Notes: generated by a model from the sequence alone, not told the origin. Positions 10,623 through 23,269 are shown, numbered from the stretch's first letter. The stretch: DNA of 64,000 nt from Mytilus californianus (GCF_021869535.1 NW_026262734.1:112235588-112299587), one strand, 5' to 3'. Program-made: numbers and translations.

Positions 10623-13600
10623 TCTTTAGCTCACCTGGCCCAAAAGGGCCAAGTGAGCTTTTCTCATCACTTGGCTTCCGTCGTCCGTCGTCCGTCGTCG
10701 TCGTCCGTTAACTTTTACAAAAATTTTCTCCTTAACTTAGCCTAAATCATCCGTAGGGTATCTAATTTGAAAAATGTATCCGATGACCCCGCCCATATAC
10801 CAAGATGGCCGCCATGACTAAAAATAGAACATTGGGTAAAATGCAGTGTTTGGCTTATATCTCCGAAAATAAAGCTTTTAGAGCAAATCTGACAAGAGTG
10901 AAAATGATCATTAGGTCAAAATCTATCTGCCCTGAAATTTTGAGACGCATCAGACAACATGACTTGGTAATTTTAAGGAAATTTTGCAGTTTTTGGTTAT
11001 TATCTTGAATATTCACTACAAAAGTCTAAAAGTCTGAAAAGACCAGTTTTTGTCTTAATTTGCATGAACTTTTACTCGACATTCTCCAAAAGTATGACTT
11101 GTGTCTTAATTTTTCTTGACAAATTCGCATTTATATTAAATTTGCATGAAATTTACTCGACATATTCTCGACATTCTGAATATGGTCTTAAAATTTCTTG
11201 ACAAATTCTTGACATTTGAATACTGTCTTGAAATTTCTCGACATATTCTCGACATTCTTATTTTTTCTCAGTATGGCTTGACATATTCTGAACATTTTGA
11301 ATCGTGTCTTAAATTTACTTGACAGTTCTGAGTTTTACAAATCATGACCAATATTCATGATATAACTTTAATCTTTATTTCTCTTTATATGATATACTGT
11401 TGTTTCAAGTTACACTTCTTTACAACAAAAATAAAAGTTGGGCATGTAAAATAATTGAAAATTTGGGCATATAAATATTTTTACAAATGCAAATATGGCT
11501 ATGAAATCTAAAGTATAAAATAATTCAAATGTGGTTGTGTTGATATAAAACAATTTCAATGTGGGTTTTTAAATAATTACAAATTTTGATTCCTAAATCT
11601 TATAAATTAAATGATTCAAACCAATCATACTGTAGACATATTTCATTCTACATTCATAATATTCAATGTTGATACGGTAAATAATTATTATTCCAAAATG
11701 TGGTTTATATAAATAGCAAATTATGATGATATACAAATCATTCATTTAACAGAAGAAAAATTTGTGTAATGTCATCTGTTGGAATTTATTTAGTATTACA
11801 CATGGACAGGATGTTCCCCATAAAATTAAGGTATTCCACACCCCAGAGTACACGCAAATGTCAAATAGAAGTCATTGCTTTACCTGTAATCAGCCATACA
11901 ACTTATCAGTTGACCGACCATGCCACTACAATTTAAAAAGTTTGTTGATAGATGAAAATGAAAATCATCATTTTGATGAAAAAAAATTGAATTGAAATGG
12001 ATTTTCTTCATCAAAATTATGAAGTTAATTATTTTAACATAAAAACAAATTGAATAATTCCCAAAGATTAAAATAAAAATTATTATCTACTCCAGGAATA
12101 ATAAAAAAAAAATGTATTTATAATGGGTCCCATCAATGATTTCTATAGAAATGGTTCTCAAACAGACATGCATAATATAGATCTAAACATTTTTTTCTTT
12201 TCAGGAAGGAGTTTTTTTATTATTTATTAATATTTATTTTTGATAAAAAATTATAAAATTCAACACTCAAATTTGAATAAAAAATGTTTTTGGGTTGTTC
12301 TAAAAAATGAATAAGGTTTTTGAATCAAGATGGGAACAAATTCTTTGACATAAACAAAAGCCCCCCCCCCCCCTCTTTTTTTAGCTACACAAACCCAAAA
12401 GATGAATTGTGGGGTCCAAAAGAGATACAAGACACCTATTTTAGTAAAGCAAATTTGACTGGCAGTTTTGCGAACGGCAAAAATCTAAATGCTGTTTGTC
12501 AATACCTTCTACTTATATTCCAAGTGAAAACAATTACTTAAATGTTTAATAAAAATAAATCAAAATTCAACTACATGGGGGATTATTCAGGGTATTACAA
12601 CTTAGTTGCACCAAAAGGGTATCTTACTATATATACCAAATTAATCCTTGATTCTTCAAAGTTTAGTTTAGCCATAATAAAAAAAAGTATATAACAGCAA
12701 TAGAATGTAATAACAGTGCAGAATAAGTCTGTTCACATTTCAGGCGAAATTTATACTGTTGAGATAGTGTCAAGACATATTTAAGACTGTCAAGAATGTG
12801 TCGAGACATATTCAGACATTGTTAAGAATGTCAAGAATATGTCGAGACATATTCAGACATTATTAAGAATGTCAAGAATATGTTAAGACAGATCGAGACA
12901 AATTTAAGACAGTCAAGAATTGGTCGAGACTAATCCAGACTCTTATCAGATGCTTCAGGAAGTGTTGAGAAATTTTAAGACAATGTTAATACTGTCAAGA
13001 CACTTGTCAAGAAAAATCAAGAACCTTATTAGACAAATTCATACTATATCAAGAATTTTTAAAAATTATTCAGACAAATTAAGAATGTCGAGTAAAAATT
13101 CATGCAAATTCAGACAAAAACTGGTCTTTTCAGACTTTTTGACTTTTGTAGTGATTATAGTAGATAGAGATAAACTGTAAACAGTAAAATTGTTCAGCAA
13201 AGTAAGATCTACAAATAAGTCAAATGACTAAAATTGTCAATTGACCCCTTCAGGAATTATTGCCCTTTAAAGTCAATTTTTCACAATTTTTCGTAAATTT
13301 TTTGTAATTTTTTACAAAAATCTTCTCCTCTGAAACTACTGGGCCAAATTAAACCAAATTTGGCCTAAATCATCCTTAGGGTATCTAGTTTAAAAAAGTA
13401 TCCGATGACCCCGCCCATCAACCAAGATGGCCACCATGGCTAAACATAGAACATGGGGTGGGGTAAAAATGTTCATCAGGTCAAGATCTATCTGCCCTGA
13501 AATTTTCAGACGCATCAGACAACCCGTTGATGGGTTGCTGCCCTTGAATTGGTAATTTTAAGGACATTTTGCAGTTTTTGGTTATTATCTTGAATATTAT

Positions 13601-14180
13601 AATAGATAGAGATAAACTGTAAACAGCAAAAATGTTTAGCAAAGTAAGCTCTACAAATAAGTCAAATGATCAAAATTGTCAATTGACCCCTTCAGGAGTT
13701 ATTGCTCTTTAAAGTAAATTTTCACAATTCTTCGTAAATTATTGTAATCGTTTACAAAAATCTTCTCCACCTATTCTACTAAGCCAAATAGAATTAAACT
13801 AAGCCACAATTTTCAATAGGGTATCTTGATTGAAAAATGTATCCGATGACCCTGTCATCCAACCAACATGGCCGCCATAGCTAAAAATAGAACATAGGGG
13901 TTTACTAAAGAAGTCTATGGGAAACTTGTAAAAAACCATTTCAAATAGTCACAACTTGAAAACTAATTTAAATAATGATAAGGGGTTTTCAGTAACTATT
14001 ATAAGACTACAATGGGATGACCTGCTTTAAATTTAACTACTTGGCTGAATTAAACCAAACTTGGCTTCAATCATTATTAAGGTATCTAATACTATTTATT
14101 ATGATTTTAACCTTATTTTACATGATTTCCAAAACCACAGTAGATACAGGTGAGCGACACAGGCTCTTGCGAGCCTCTAG
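10623..14180 (+). mobile_element. Helitron-like non-autonomous element, interrupted
   Basis: Left end A|TC at 10622-10624, then a 14-bp hairpin with 4-nt loop (10628-10659, stem AGCTCACCTGGCCC). Right end is hairpin AGGCTC-TTGC-GAGCCT (14161-14176) followed by CTAG and a host T. Subterminal CTRR after a hairpin and A/T flanks are Helitron hallmarks. The ends also share the inverted 9-mer GCTCACCTG (10629-10637; 14147-14155). The interior consists of about three tandem units, each with a segment near GATGACCCCGCCCA followed by AAGATGGCCGCCAT. There is no Rep/helicase gene. Unit 1 is split by a 2.14-kb element at 11014-13153. I recognise the family as abundant in bivalves; the Helitron class is an inference. 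Confidence 0.6.
11014..13153. mobile_element. CACTA-type (EnSpm/CMC) non-autonomous element
   Basis: Begins CACTACAAAAGTC and ends GACTTTTGTAGTG. The terminal inverted repeats extend for some hundreds of bases with subrepeats of the TCTTGACATATTCTCGACAT type (about 11014-11330 and 12760-13153). It is flanked by a 3-bp target duplication ATT (11011-11013; 13154-13156). The uninterrupted third unit of the host repeat (ATT at 13596-13598) shows the empty site. CACTA termini plus a 3-bp duplication define the EnSpm/CACTA group. No transposase is visible. The interior holds small frames of unknown meaning (11762-11995 with two Cys-x2-Cys-like positions; 12320-12541) and a 13-base C run at 12361. 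Confidence 0.8.
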
Positions 14181-15263
14181 TTTTATTGTCTCTTTGGAAT
14201 GCAATTGAAGATTCACCACTGCCATAAAATACTGAAAAATTGGTGTTTTTTAGAAGACCATAACAAAAATTGCACATGTGTTGGACCAAATATTTTTCTT
14301 TTTTCTTATTGTCTTCAGTATAGAGTTGAAATAGTTTTACACAAAAATTTGGGGAAATTGAATTTTTTATTCAAAAATACATCACAAAATAGGTAATATA
14401 ATAATTGTAAATATTGAAAAGCTATTATCTCATAGAACATGTTCAATATACTGAAATAAGGTTTTTATAACGACAAAATTGTATTTAGAGGATAGTTTCA
14501 TGCTTGTACACCTAGTAATGTAAATTCTGAATGAAACAGACTTTTTTGTGCATAAAAGTCACCCAAAAAACACAATAAGTAATTAGAATACGGTTGCCAT
14601 GGTGGCAAAAAAGGGAAAAAATCACCATAATTTCTTTAACTTTCAAACTCTATAGTGCTAATGATATAACACCAATAATGTAATGTATCACAAACCAAAG
14701 GAAAAAACCACATGGTTGCCATGGTAACAGAATATCAGATAAAATACATCCTAGTTTTAAATCATATTGTCTTATTTTGTGGCAAGGATAAGAATTATCA
14801 TATATATAATACTGCCATCATCAGTTGTTTTACTATAAAAATAAAGTTATCTGTACAAACCAAAGATGTATAAGTCAGTTACCTCAAGTTACCTGTAAAA
14901 CCACAACATTGTTCTACTTATTTGTCACCAAGTAATGTAATGTCTAATTGACCAACATTTGCTGAGTAAACATTATTTTTTCAATAAGTTATGTTAGTTT
15001 ACTAAGAAAAATTTCTAAAAACTGGATTTTGTTAAATTTACAGAATATTTTCTGCAAAGTCTCACACAGAATGACCAGTAAGCAAATTTTAAATATTTTT
15101 TAATTACTGTGGTATGTTTTATATACATGGAATAAAATGTTTACATGTGCATCAATGTTTGAATGAAACAAGAAACTGATATGGTCAGGTACCATTGGAA
15201 TTGTGCGCTTAGATGAAGTAAAAAGTAAAATAACAAAAATACCGAACTTCAAGTAAAATTCAA
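14181..15263. other. Noncoding sequence, nothing recognised
   Basis: AT-rich sequence with short frames only (such as 14199-14396) and no recognisable domain. Two GGTTGCCATGGT motifs (about 14592 and 14713) hint at a degenerate tandem duplication. Confidence 0.5.
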
Positions 15264-15868
15264 CAAGAGGCTCTCAAGAGCCAGAATCGCTCACCTGTAA
15301 TTTTTTGCTTAAATCTTTCATCAATGATTATTTTTGCTTTTCAATATATATTAATGAGTGGCTTAACAATGCCATTTAAATGTTCTTTATATCTGTCATA
15401 TCTCCTTCAAAAGCAAAAAAATGTATTTTACCCCTATGTTCCATTTTAGCCATAGTGGCTATCTTTCTTGACGTACAAGGAAATAAAATACGAAATTTAT
15501 ACTAGATACTCTGAAACTCATTCAGCCCAAGTTTGGCTGAAGTTGATTCAGCAGTTTCAATGTAGAAGATTTTTTAGAAGTAAGCAAACTTGATGAACAA
15601 GTTGTGAAAAATTGTCTTTAAAGGACAATAACTCCTCAAGGGGTCAATTGCCAATTTTGGTCATTAAACTTATTTGTAGATCTTACTTTGCTGAACATGT
15701 TTGCTGTTTACAGTTTATCTTTATCTATAATAATATTCAAGATAATAACTGAAAACTGCAAAATTTCTTTAAAATCATCAATTCAGGACCAATAACCTAA
15801 ACGACGGAAGACGACGGACGCCAAGTGATGACAAAAGCTCACCTTTCCAAAAAGGAAAGTTCCTTGTC
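15264..15868 (-). mobile_element. Helitron-like element, same family, short copy
   Basis: Inverted relative to 10623-14180. The 3' hairpin is GGCTCTCAAGAGCC at 15269-15282. The 5' hairpin has stem CTTTCC/GGAAAG at 15843-15859, paired like the TGGCCC/GGGCCA stem of the other copy but with different bases. The interior includes the shared block at 15600-15790. The terminal tetranucleotide reads CTTG rather than CTRR, so the end is atypical or mutated. Confidence 0.6.
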
Positions 15869-17445
15869 AAATAGCAAAATTAAAAGCTCAAACACATCAA
15901 ACGAATGGAAAACAACTGTCATATTCCTGTCTTGGTACAGGCATTTCCTTATGTAGAAAATGGTGGATTAAACCTGGTTTTAAAGCTAGCTAACCTCTCA
16001 CTTGTATGACAGTCGCATGAAATTCCATTATATTGACAACAATGTTATGAACAAAACAAACAGACATATTAGGCAAGATGTCAAAAATAGGGGCACAGCA
16101 GTCAACATTGTGTTATAATCTTAATCACTATAAAAACAAACAAATATGTCAACAAAGAAAAACAAAATGGCATTTAGACAAAGCATATAAGCAAAAATGA
16201 AAGACAAGAATACAAAAATGACGATAGCACAATAACACAATGGCGGGATGTATAAGTACCGAGCCACGAAAAGAGGATATTACCAAAAATGGACTAAACA
16301 GTAAAGTAAGTAATTTACAAAGACAAATAACAGAACACTATAACACATAACTAAGATAATAATCAAAGTCAGTACCTAGAAACTATACTTCAAGACCATC
16401 GTGTATTATTTGTGAAGTTGATATGGAATATTTATCAACAAGGTCTCGGTATCTTCCGATGAACTTTTTTAGAAAAAGGAAAAGACTTTCTTTGACATAA
16501 TCCTGGTTCATCAACATTCTGCTAAGACACTGGTGACGTTTTATAAAGTCTGAGTAGCAGCTGCAAGCTCTTGAATACCGAATGGGTTGGGAAATGTATA
16601 TCCCATATGCAGGTAGAAGTTAGTATATATTGCTACTAAGTTGGGGGGAAATTGATAATTTCAAAATTAAAATCGTCTCGTTTGTCATAGATTCTGGTAC
16701 TGAGATGAACACTTATGTCAAATTCGAGGTATAAGTCTAAAAATGAGGCGGAGGTAGCCATGTCTGTGGTTTCTTTAATATCTAGTTTTGGAGGGTATAT
16801 TAATGGAACCCAATCAGAAAAGTTTGGATTGTTAATGGAAAGAACATCATCAATATATCTGAATGTGAAATTAAACGATCTGGCTTCTTTGATCTTCTTG
16901 TTTTGACAAGTGTTTGAAGGAACTCTGACTCGTATGAAAATAAGAAGAGGTCGGCAAGGAGAGGCGAACATTTCGTTCCCATAGGAATGCCGACAATTTG
17001 TTGAAAAAGTCTACCTCCAAATTCAACAAATATGTTGTCAATAAGACACTCCAGCATGCTGATCACTTGTTCCTCTGTGTAGCAGGTTTTACCTTTTAGT
17101 TCACTATTAACAAAATATGACGTATGGTATCCCAAAGTAATAAATTTATAGCATATGCTACAATTTATATATTGAAAAGCATTGTGAATTTTAGACGATT
17201 TTTCAATTTCACATGGGGAATGGTGATAGACAGGGTTGAAACCCGACATCCTGTTCTTAACGTTTTAGTATGCTTGTGACTGAAAAATACAGGACCAAAA
17301 AAGGGTTTTTTTCTAAACCTACATTGAACATACATGCACATTTGCACATCAGGATAAAACAATATACTTATTTTACATCGATATTTTGAACTTTTTTGAG
17401 ATGTTGTCATGACAAGGTAGTAGCTGGACAGGGCAATCATTTACT
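15869..17445 (-). pseudogene. Penelope-like retroelement reverse transcriptase relic
   Basis: Reading on the minus strand: a STLSITIPHVKLKNRL block (about 17175-17280), then a frame change to LIDNIFVEFGGRLFQQIVGIPMGTKCSPLLADLFLF-type sequence (17249-16800), then FNFTFRYIDDVLSINNP with the YIDD catalytic box, and YDKRDDFNFEIINFPP (to 16636). A distal segment at 16390-16560 still reads as the post-RT thumb region in further frames. The IPMG and RYIDD motifs and long post-RT tail fit telomerase-related Penelope-like RTs, perhaps the Neptune group. The N-terminal half is missing and at least two frameshifts are present. 15869-16380 resembles the 3' untranslated part shared with 27400-27560. No GIY-YIG domain was recognised. 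Confidence 0.7.
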
Positions 17446-18134
17446 CAAATTCATCGGGGCAATACTCATGATATGATCAATCATGTGAATGATTTTCAAT
17501 GACATAGTAGGTATTAGAAATGCATCATGAGATGTAAAAGTGAAATATGGAATTACCAGTTATGACCAAAGTGTCCCCAACTTGAAATTTTCATTAATCA
17601 AGATTAAATTGACCGTTTGATAAGTAAACATTTTTGAATTTGCCTTAAACCATGTGCATTTTCTAAAATTATCAATGAAAAACACCCTTTCAGCATTTTT
17701 TGAAGTTTTGTAAAAAACAACAATTTGCTCTTGTATACGTAGTAATTCTCAAAAAGTCACTGGAGCTAATAATCTTTCATGTTTATTTTTAAAGTATAAG
17801 GCTAAACCAATCACAAAACATAAGAAACTAATAGTCCAAGGAATATCGATTAGGTTAATTCAGCTGACAAAAACACATTTTAGCTACTTTTGCCTTATTA
17901 AAAATGGAGCAAAATGATTTGTTAGGTAATCATAGTAACGGTCATTTATGTTCTTAAAGTCAGGTATATTTTTTTTTCATTTTTAATGTATATCAACATG
18001 TACACAACATGTATAGATAATCGAAGACTATGCGTGGCCAAATAATTTTGGTGGTTACAGAGAACTTTTACAGTAGAAATACGACATTAGTTTTCTACCA
18101 AAATTTTCAAAACTGACATAGTTTGACATATTGG
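17446..18134. other. Noncoding, nothing recognised
   Basis: AT-rich sequence without long frames or clear repeats shared with the rest of the window. Confidence 0.5.
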
Positions 18135-18375
18135 TGTAAGTTAAAGCGAGGCAAAAGATACCAAAGGGACATTCAAACTCATAAGTTGAAAATAAACTGT
18201 CAATGCCATGGTTAAAAAAGAAAAAGACCAACAGACAATATAGAGTACACAAAACACAACATAGAAAACTGAAGACTGAGCAACACGAACCCCACCAAAA
18301 ACTTGGGGTGATCTCAAGTGTTCCGGACGGAAAGGCAGATCATGCTCCACATGTGGCACCCCCAGTTAAATTATT
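18135..18375 (-). repeat. Interspersed repeat family B
   Basis: Inverse of 4296-4560 and 26595-26835, with AGCAACACGAACCCCACCAA and the opposite-strand GGGACATTCAAACTCAT. Short frames on both strands here recur wherever family B occurs and are shadows. 18376-18697 beyond it contains nothing recognised. Confidence 0.75.
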
Positions 18376-18697
18376 TAGAATATTTAAGAAGCAAACAAAT
18401 ATTAACATGAAAAATGTTGTTCATAAAGACAAACGTTACGGTAAATAATAAAGTAAGTTCGTACATGCACTCTAAATATACGGGTAAAAACAATTAGAAA
18501 ATTGACAAGAATTTATAAAAAAAAAAGTTTGAAAAGGGATTCACAATGACGCAACGTAATAATAGATCTCACTCAACAAAACCATACCCTCCCAATGCAT
18601 ATCATTGCTTCTAATGCTGGATGTGTAGTGGAAAATTTATACAACAATTAATAAAACCGCATGTAATCTCAGGTGCTCCAATCTATATGCTAAACAC

Positions 18698-19070
18698 ATA
18701 GATATAAGAAGATGTGGTATGAGTACCAATGAGACAAATCTCCATCCAAGTCAAAATTTATAAAAGTAAACCATTATAGGTCAAAGTACGGTCTTCGACA
18801 CGGAGCCTTGGCTCACACCGAACAGCAAGCTATAAAGGGCTCCAAAAATTACTGGTGTAAAACCATTCAAACGGGAAAACCAACGGTCTAATCTATATAA
18901 AAAACGAGAAACGAGAAACAATTATGAACCACATCAACAATCGACAACTACTGAACATCAGATTCCTGACTTATGACAGGTGCAAACAACTGCAGCGGGT
19001 TTTAACGTTTTAATAGTACCAAACATTCACCCTTATCTGAAACAATAGTGTAACATCGCAACATAGAAAG
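18698..19070 (-). repeat. Repeat family A, full-length copy
   Basis: 373 bp from ATAGATATAAGAAG to CAACATAGAAAG, nearly the same extent as 32305-32676 (372 bp), which sets the probable full length. Contains CTTGGCTCACACCGAACAG. It has no reading frame of note; class is unresolved. 19071-20000 beyond it is AT-rich with nothing recognised. Confidence 0.8.
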
Positions 19071-20000
19071 ACACACTATAAAATATCAATTGAAATGGCT
19101 TAACTCAATCAAAAGACATATTAACACCAGTGAACATACACTGAACAAATAAATTTGATCTATGATACAATGTAAATATAAAATAAATAAACTAAGGGAA
19201 GCATGTTTAGTAACGCCAAAAATCGCTTATTTCAAATATATAGAATTGCTGACATTGAACCAATCATTAGGTCGGATTTTGTTTAACATAATTGTATATC
19301 ATCAGATAATAAAAGCATAAAAGACAAACGTCAATTTTTTTTTTTTAATTTAAAAGTAAACTCGTCATAGATATAAGAATTTCAATTGTGTACGCCAGAC
19401 GAGCGTTTCGTCCTCTTTATACTCCAAAGCTACTATGGGATATCAAACGTTTTAAAGCAAAGATATAATTACTTTGATCTTAAGGGGATAAGACATATTC
19501 TTTATCAAATTGTAATTCTAAGTCAATTCTTAGACTGAATTTTAATATATATTTAGCTCTAGATTCACTACTTGAAAATAAAACTTAAAAGACATGATGT
19601 GAACATATTCAGTTCTTTGAATACAAATGAAATATAAAACATGTCATGTGTGATTAGCTTATTCCTAATTTTATATTTTCTTGTACCTTGTCATAAACCT
19701 TTGAAATCAATAAATTGTATCTTTGTTTCTGTGGAAATACTGTTGTTTCAATTTTTCATAAAATATATAAAATGGAAATAGTATTAGACTTCACAAACTA
19801 ACCATTATTCATATCAAAGAACTGTGTATTGTAAAACAAACCAATCCATTTCAAAACAAAATATGTCTTGTAAAGATCACCCAAGATACAAGATACAAGA
19901 TGCTTTATGAAGGTAATTATGGTGCACATTGCTGAGCATAATAATCAATCATCACACAATAAAGTAAATACATCAAACAAAATTGCAATCTTTGATTTAA

Positions 20001-20390
20001 GGTTGTACTTCGGTCAGGTTTAGGAATTTGTGTCAGATGTTCGGACTCCTTGGTTTTTTTCCAACGATACAGGGTAAACTGTTTTACCCCATAACACTCA
20101 TTTTTCTTTTCATATAAGACTTCTTTAGCTCATCAAAGGTCATTTACAAAAATTTAAGCAGATTCTAGATTTCTTTTCTTTCGATTGGAGAACCAAATAA
20201 TACCAATGCAAATGTAAGGTAAAAGTCTGAGTCAGCCTTTTCCAGCATTTTTTTTTAAATTAAATATCTCGAAAAGGAGCTTCATAACCTATCAATATTT
20301 TTATCTTATTTTGTTCCTTAACTTTTACTCTTCTGACTTATAGTATCAATTTTAAATTCTAGATTTTTTTAATTTCACCTCAGTATATCC
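20001..20390. mobile_element. TTAA-flanked MITE, copy 1
   Basis: 390 bp flanked on both sides by TTAA (19997-20000; 20391-20394). Imperfect terminal inverted repeats: GGTTGTACTTCGGTCA on the left, GGATATACTGAGGTGA on the right (inverted). The interior shares ordered blocks with 20648-21036, such as TTTTTCTTTTCATA and ATATCTCGAAAA. TTAA target duplication is the piggyBac signature, but the termini do not match the usual piggyBac ends, so the superfamily is tentative. It is non-coding. Confidence 0.65.
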
Positions 20391-20647
20391 TTAAATGAAA
20401 AAGTAATGACGAAAAGAAACGAAATATAAACAAATAAGAATACACATAATTAAATTAACCACAATTTAATTTGTATTAATTAAAATGTTATTTACATATC
20501 AGGAGTCACACTGCGATCATAACAAATCCTGTTATTCAATTAAAACAAATTAGATGAAGTATGATTGAGACAACGATCCTTCTAAGACCAAAAGACCACT
20601 ATATATGTGTATATTATGATATTATTTTAAGCTTTGCTTGATATTAA

Positions 20648-21036
20648 GGATGTTCGCTCCTCTTGTTTTTTATTTTTTTGCCAGATATTCGGAATCCTCT
20701 AGTATTATCCATGTAGTGCCATTAAAAATTTTGCCCGCTAACCCCTACTTTTCTTTTCATAATTTTATTACATATAGTTTTAAAAGCCATATTTGAAAAT
20801 CTTATAAAATTCTTTTTATTTTTTCATTGTTTTTGAAAGAAAAAAGGACCAATGTTAAATGTATGAAAAGTATAGAGAGAATCATATCCCGCCAAATTTT
20901 CAAAGGCTCATATCTCGAAAATAAGCACACGAAACCTTCATTTTTTCTGCTTTTTTTAATTCCTTCATTTATATACTAACAATTTATAACAGTCTTTTGA
21001 GAAGCTTATTATTATGAAACAGAGTAGCGAACATCC
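20648..21036. mobile_element. TTAA-flanked MITE, copy 2
   Basis: 389 bp flanked by TTAA (20644-20647; 21037-21040). Terminal inverted repeats GGATGTTCGCTCCTCT and, inverted, GGATGTTCGCTACTCT differ at one position in 16. Its internal layout matches the element 260 bp upstream, although the terminal bases of the two elements differ. It has no transposase gene. The frame at 20984-21169 runs out of the element and is not credible. Confidence 0.7.
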
Positions 21037-21688
21037 TTAATGATACTGTTTCCAATATTTCTAATATTTTTTCATTTAATTTAAATAGAGTTACATGTAG
21101 ATATTTATTTATGATTACAGATTTATCCCCCGATGACATAAGCCAATTAAATTTATTCTTATCTGACATTTTTCTTTGATTTTTTAAATTCTTTTTCTAA
21201 TATATATATAAACATAGAGAATTTCAAACAAGTCGACAATTCTAAATTATGTAACATTATGCCAGATTTCGTTCAAAAACATCAATCGGATAATTTAATA
21301 TTCAAATGTTCGGCCAACCAAAACAGAAAGCATGATAATGGAATGTTACTTCCGTATTTTTGAGCTTGTTGTAGTTGATTGTCTTCTACCTGGTTAAATA
21401 CATTAAACATAATTGAGATATCTTTTATTTTAAATTAAGATAGCTTGTTTTGAACTACTGTCGACTTAATTTATATAAAGTCAAAACATGAAAACTAAAA
21501 ATACTTCTTTTGAAACATCAATTCACACTTTATTTTATATAATCTGTTGTTCAATCAGATTGATTTTGTTAGGTAAAGCTCGATACTTTTCATGCATATA
21601 TTTTTATGTCATCAATTTTACTTTTCAAATATTCTAAATAAGTCTAAGTACATACGAAGATGCGATTACGAGACCGAAGAATATCTCG

Positions 21689-21743
21689 ATGAAAATGTCT
21701 GATCATTTCGTTTTAATATTACTCATGGTTTATGTCCAATGTG
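21689..21743 (+). CDS. Signal-peptide first coding exon, gene copy 2
   Basis: ATG at 21689 opens MKMSDHFVLILLMVYVQC, a short charged start, a hydrophobic core and a small C-region. It is followed after one further base by the donor GTAAGT at 21744. The 55 nt leave phase 1, matching the phase-1 acceptor of the FAMeT exon at 25555, so the split codon becomes GGA (Gly) and the joined protein reads ...VQCGNGVDEIW. This is too short for ORF finders. A second in-frame ATG at 21695 could also serve as start. Transcript support is not available, but peptide character, donor and phase agree. Confidence 0.65.
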
Positions 21744-21835
21744 GTAAGTTTATGTTTTAATATTTTTATACAAGTACATGTTAAAAAAAATGTTAATAGC
21801 TCTTAAACAACATAACCAGTGTTAAGTATTTTCAA

Positions 21836-22320
21836 CTCACCTGGCTCAAAGGTTCCGTATAATCTTTTGTCATCACTTGGCGTCCGTCATCTGTCTTTGT
21901 CCATCGTCGTCAGTTGATTGTAACTTTTACAAAGATTATCTACCATGACACTACTGGGCCATATTCAACCAAACTTGACCATGTTGACCACAAGCATCAT
22001 CGGTGGGTGTAGCTTAAATATGTCCTATGACCCAGCCAGCAACAACCATCTCCGAAATGGCTAAAATAAAACAATAGGGGTTAAATGCAAGTTTGTCAAT
22101 GATTAAACTACATTTAATATAAAAACTATGAAGAGATCTACCTTCTATTGTCAAAACTGTCAGACTACTTTCTGTAGGAGTTATTGCCCTAAATAACGAA
22201 TGTTACCATATTCTTTTCTTCATTTTTGCCTTTTACCTTGAAAATTATAATAGTTAGACATAACTTTTATGATCAGTAAGACAGGATCTACAAATAGGTC
22301 ACTTACGAAAATCGTCAGTG
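21836..22320 (+). repeat. Helitron-like family, partial degenerate copy
   Basis: Starts ACTCACCTGGCTC and contains TCATCACTTGGCGTCCGTC and a degenerate tandem-unit interior, as at 10623. The right-hand terminal hairpin is missing. Confidence 0.6.
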
Positions 22321-22339
22321 GACTCGATCTTTATAAATC

Positions 22340-22565
22340 ATAAAGAAACCTAGGTTTCAACTCCCTTAGGCAAAGATGACCTTAGATGGATTAGGTTATT
22401 TTTTTTTATGTCCTTTTTGTTTATATAGCTCTTCAACTGTTTCGGTTCTTATACATCATTGACTTTCAATATTCAGCTTTGAGCATTCCTGATGAAAGTT
22501 AATCCAGAAAAGCGCTTCGGACAGGGAATTTTATAAAGTGCTGTTTTCATTTTTCACAACACTGG
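22340..22565 (+). repeat. Interspersed repeat family D
   Basis: Shares GGTTTCAACTCCCTTAGGCA and AAAGCGCTTCGGACAGG with 9415-9640. A partial second copy of the left end follows at 22690-22800, so the family appears locally duplicated. Confidence 0.7.
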
Positions 22566-23269
22566 GTCGATACCGCTGCTGTTTGACTGTAAGTCCAAAG
22601 GGTATAATCAGATTAGTAGACAGTAATTCAGTACTGCCATGTTTTATAACAAACCTTTCCAAAATTGTCTATTTATAAATTTACCAATTATAAAAAAACT
22701 AAGGTTTCAACTCCATCAGGCAAAGTTGACTTCAGATGGAATAAGCTAACTTTTTAGGTCCTTTGTGGTTAAATAGCTCTTCAACTGATGTATTAGGGTT
22801 TGATGAGAGTCAATTACCAATCTGCTAATGCGTGATAAATAATTACTGGTCATAAGTTATCAACATTTTTAATAGGAGTAACAGGACGAGTATCACATGT
22901 GGAGCAGGATCTCCTCACTCTTTTAGAGTACCTGAGATTATCCCCGATTGTTTGTGGGGTTCATTTTGATCAGTCGTTGTCAGTTTATTTTTGAAGAGTT
23001 TGAATGTCCCTTTGGTATCTTTCGTCTCTCTTATGGAATGTTTTCCTTTTCTTTTAGGACACCTGATGCGCATTTCGATAATAAATAACTCAATGAAACT
23101 CGAATCCAAAATATTTGAAAGTCCAAAACAAAATACAAACGTGCAAAAAGCTGATTAAAAAAAATAAGGACACAAAATTAAATTTAAACCCGGACAAGGA
23201 ATCAGAGCTATGCATAAAAACGTTTTAACAAAAATACCGAGCTCCAAGGTTTATTAAAAAAAACGGAAG

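Noticed and set aside
10805..11008. 67-residue frame beginning MAAMTKNRTLGKMQ
   Set aside because: Part of the Helitron-like tandem unit; the frame is not kept in the sister units at 13430 and 13870.
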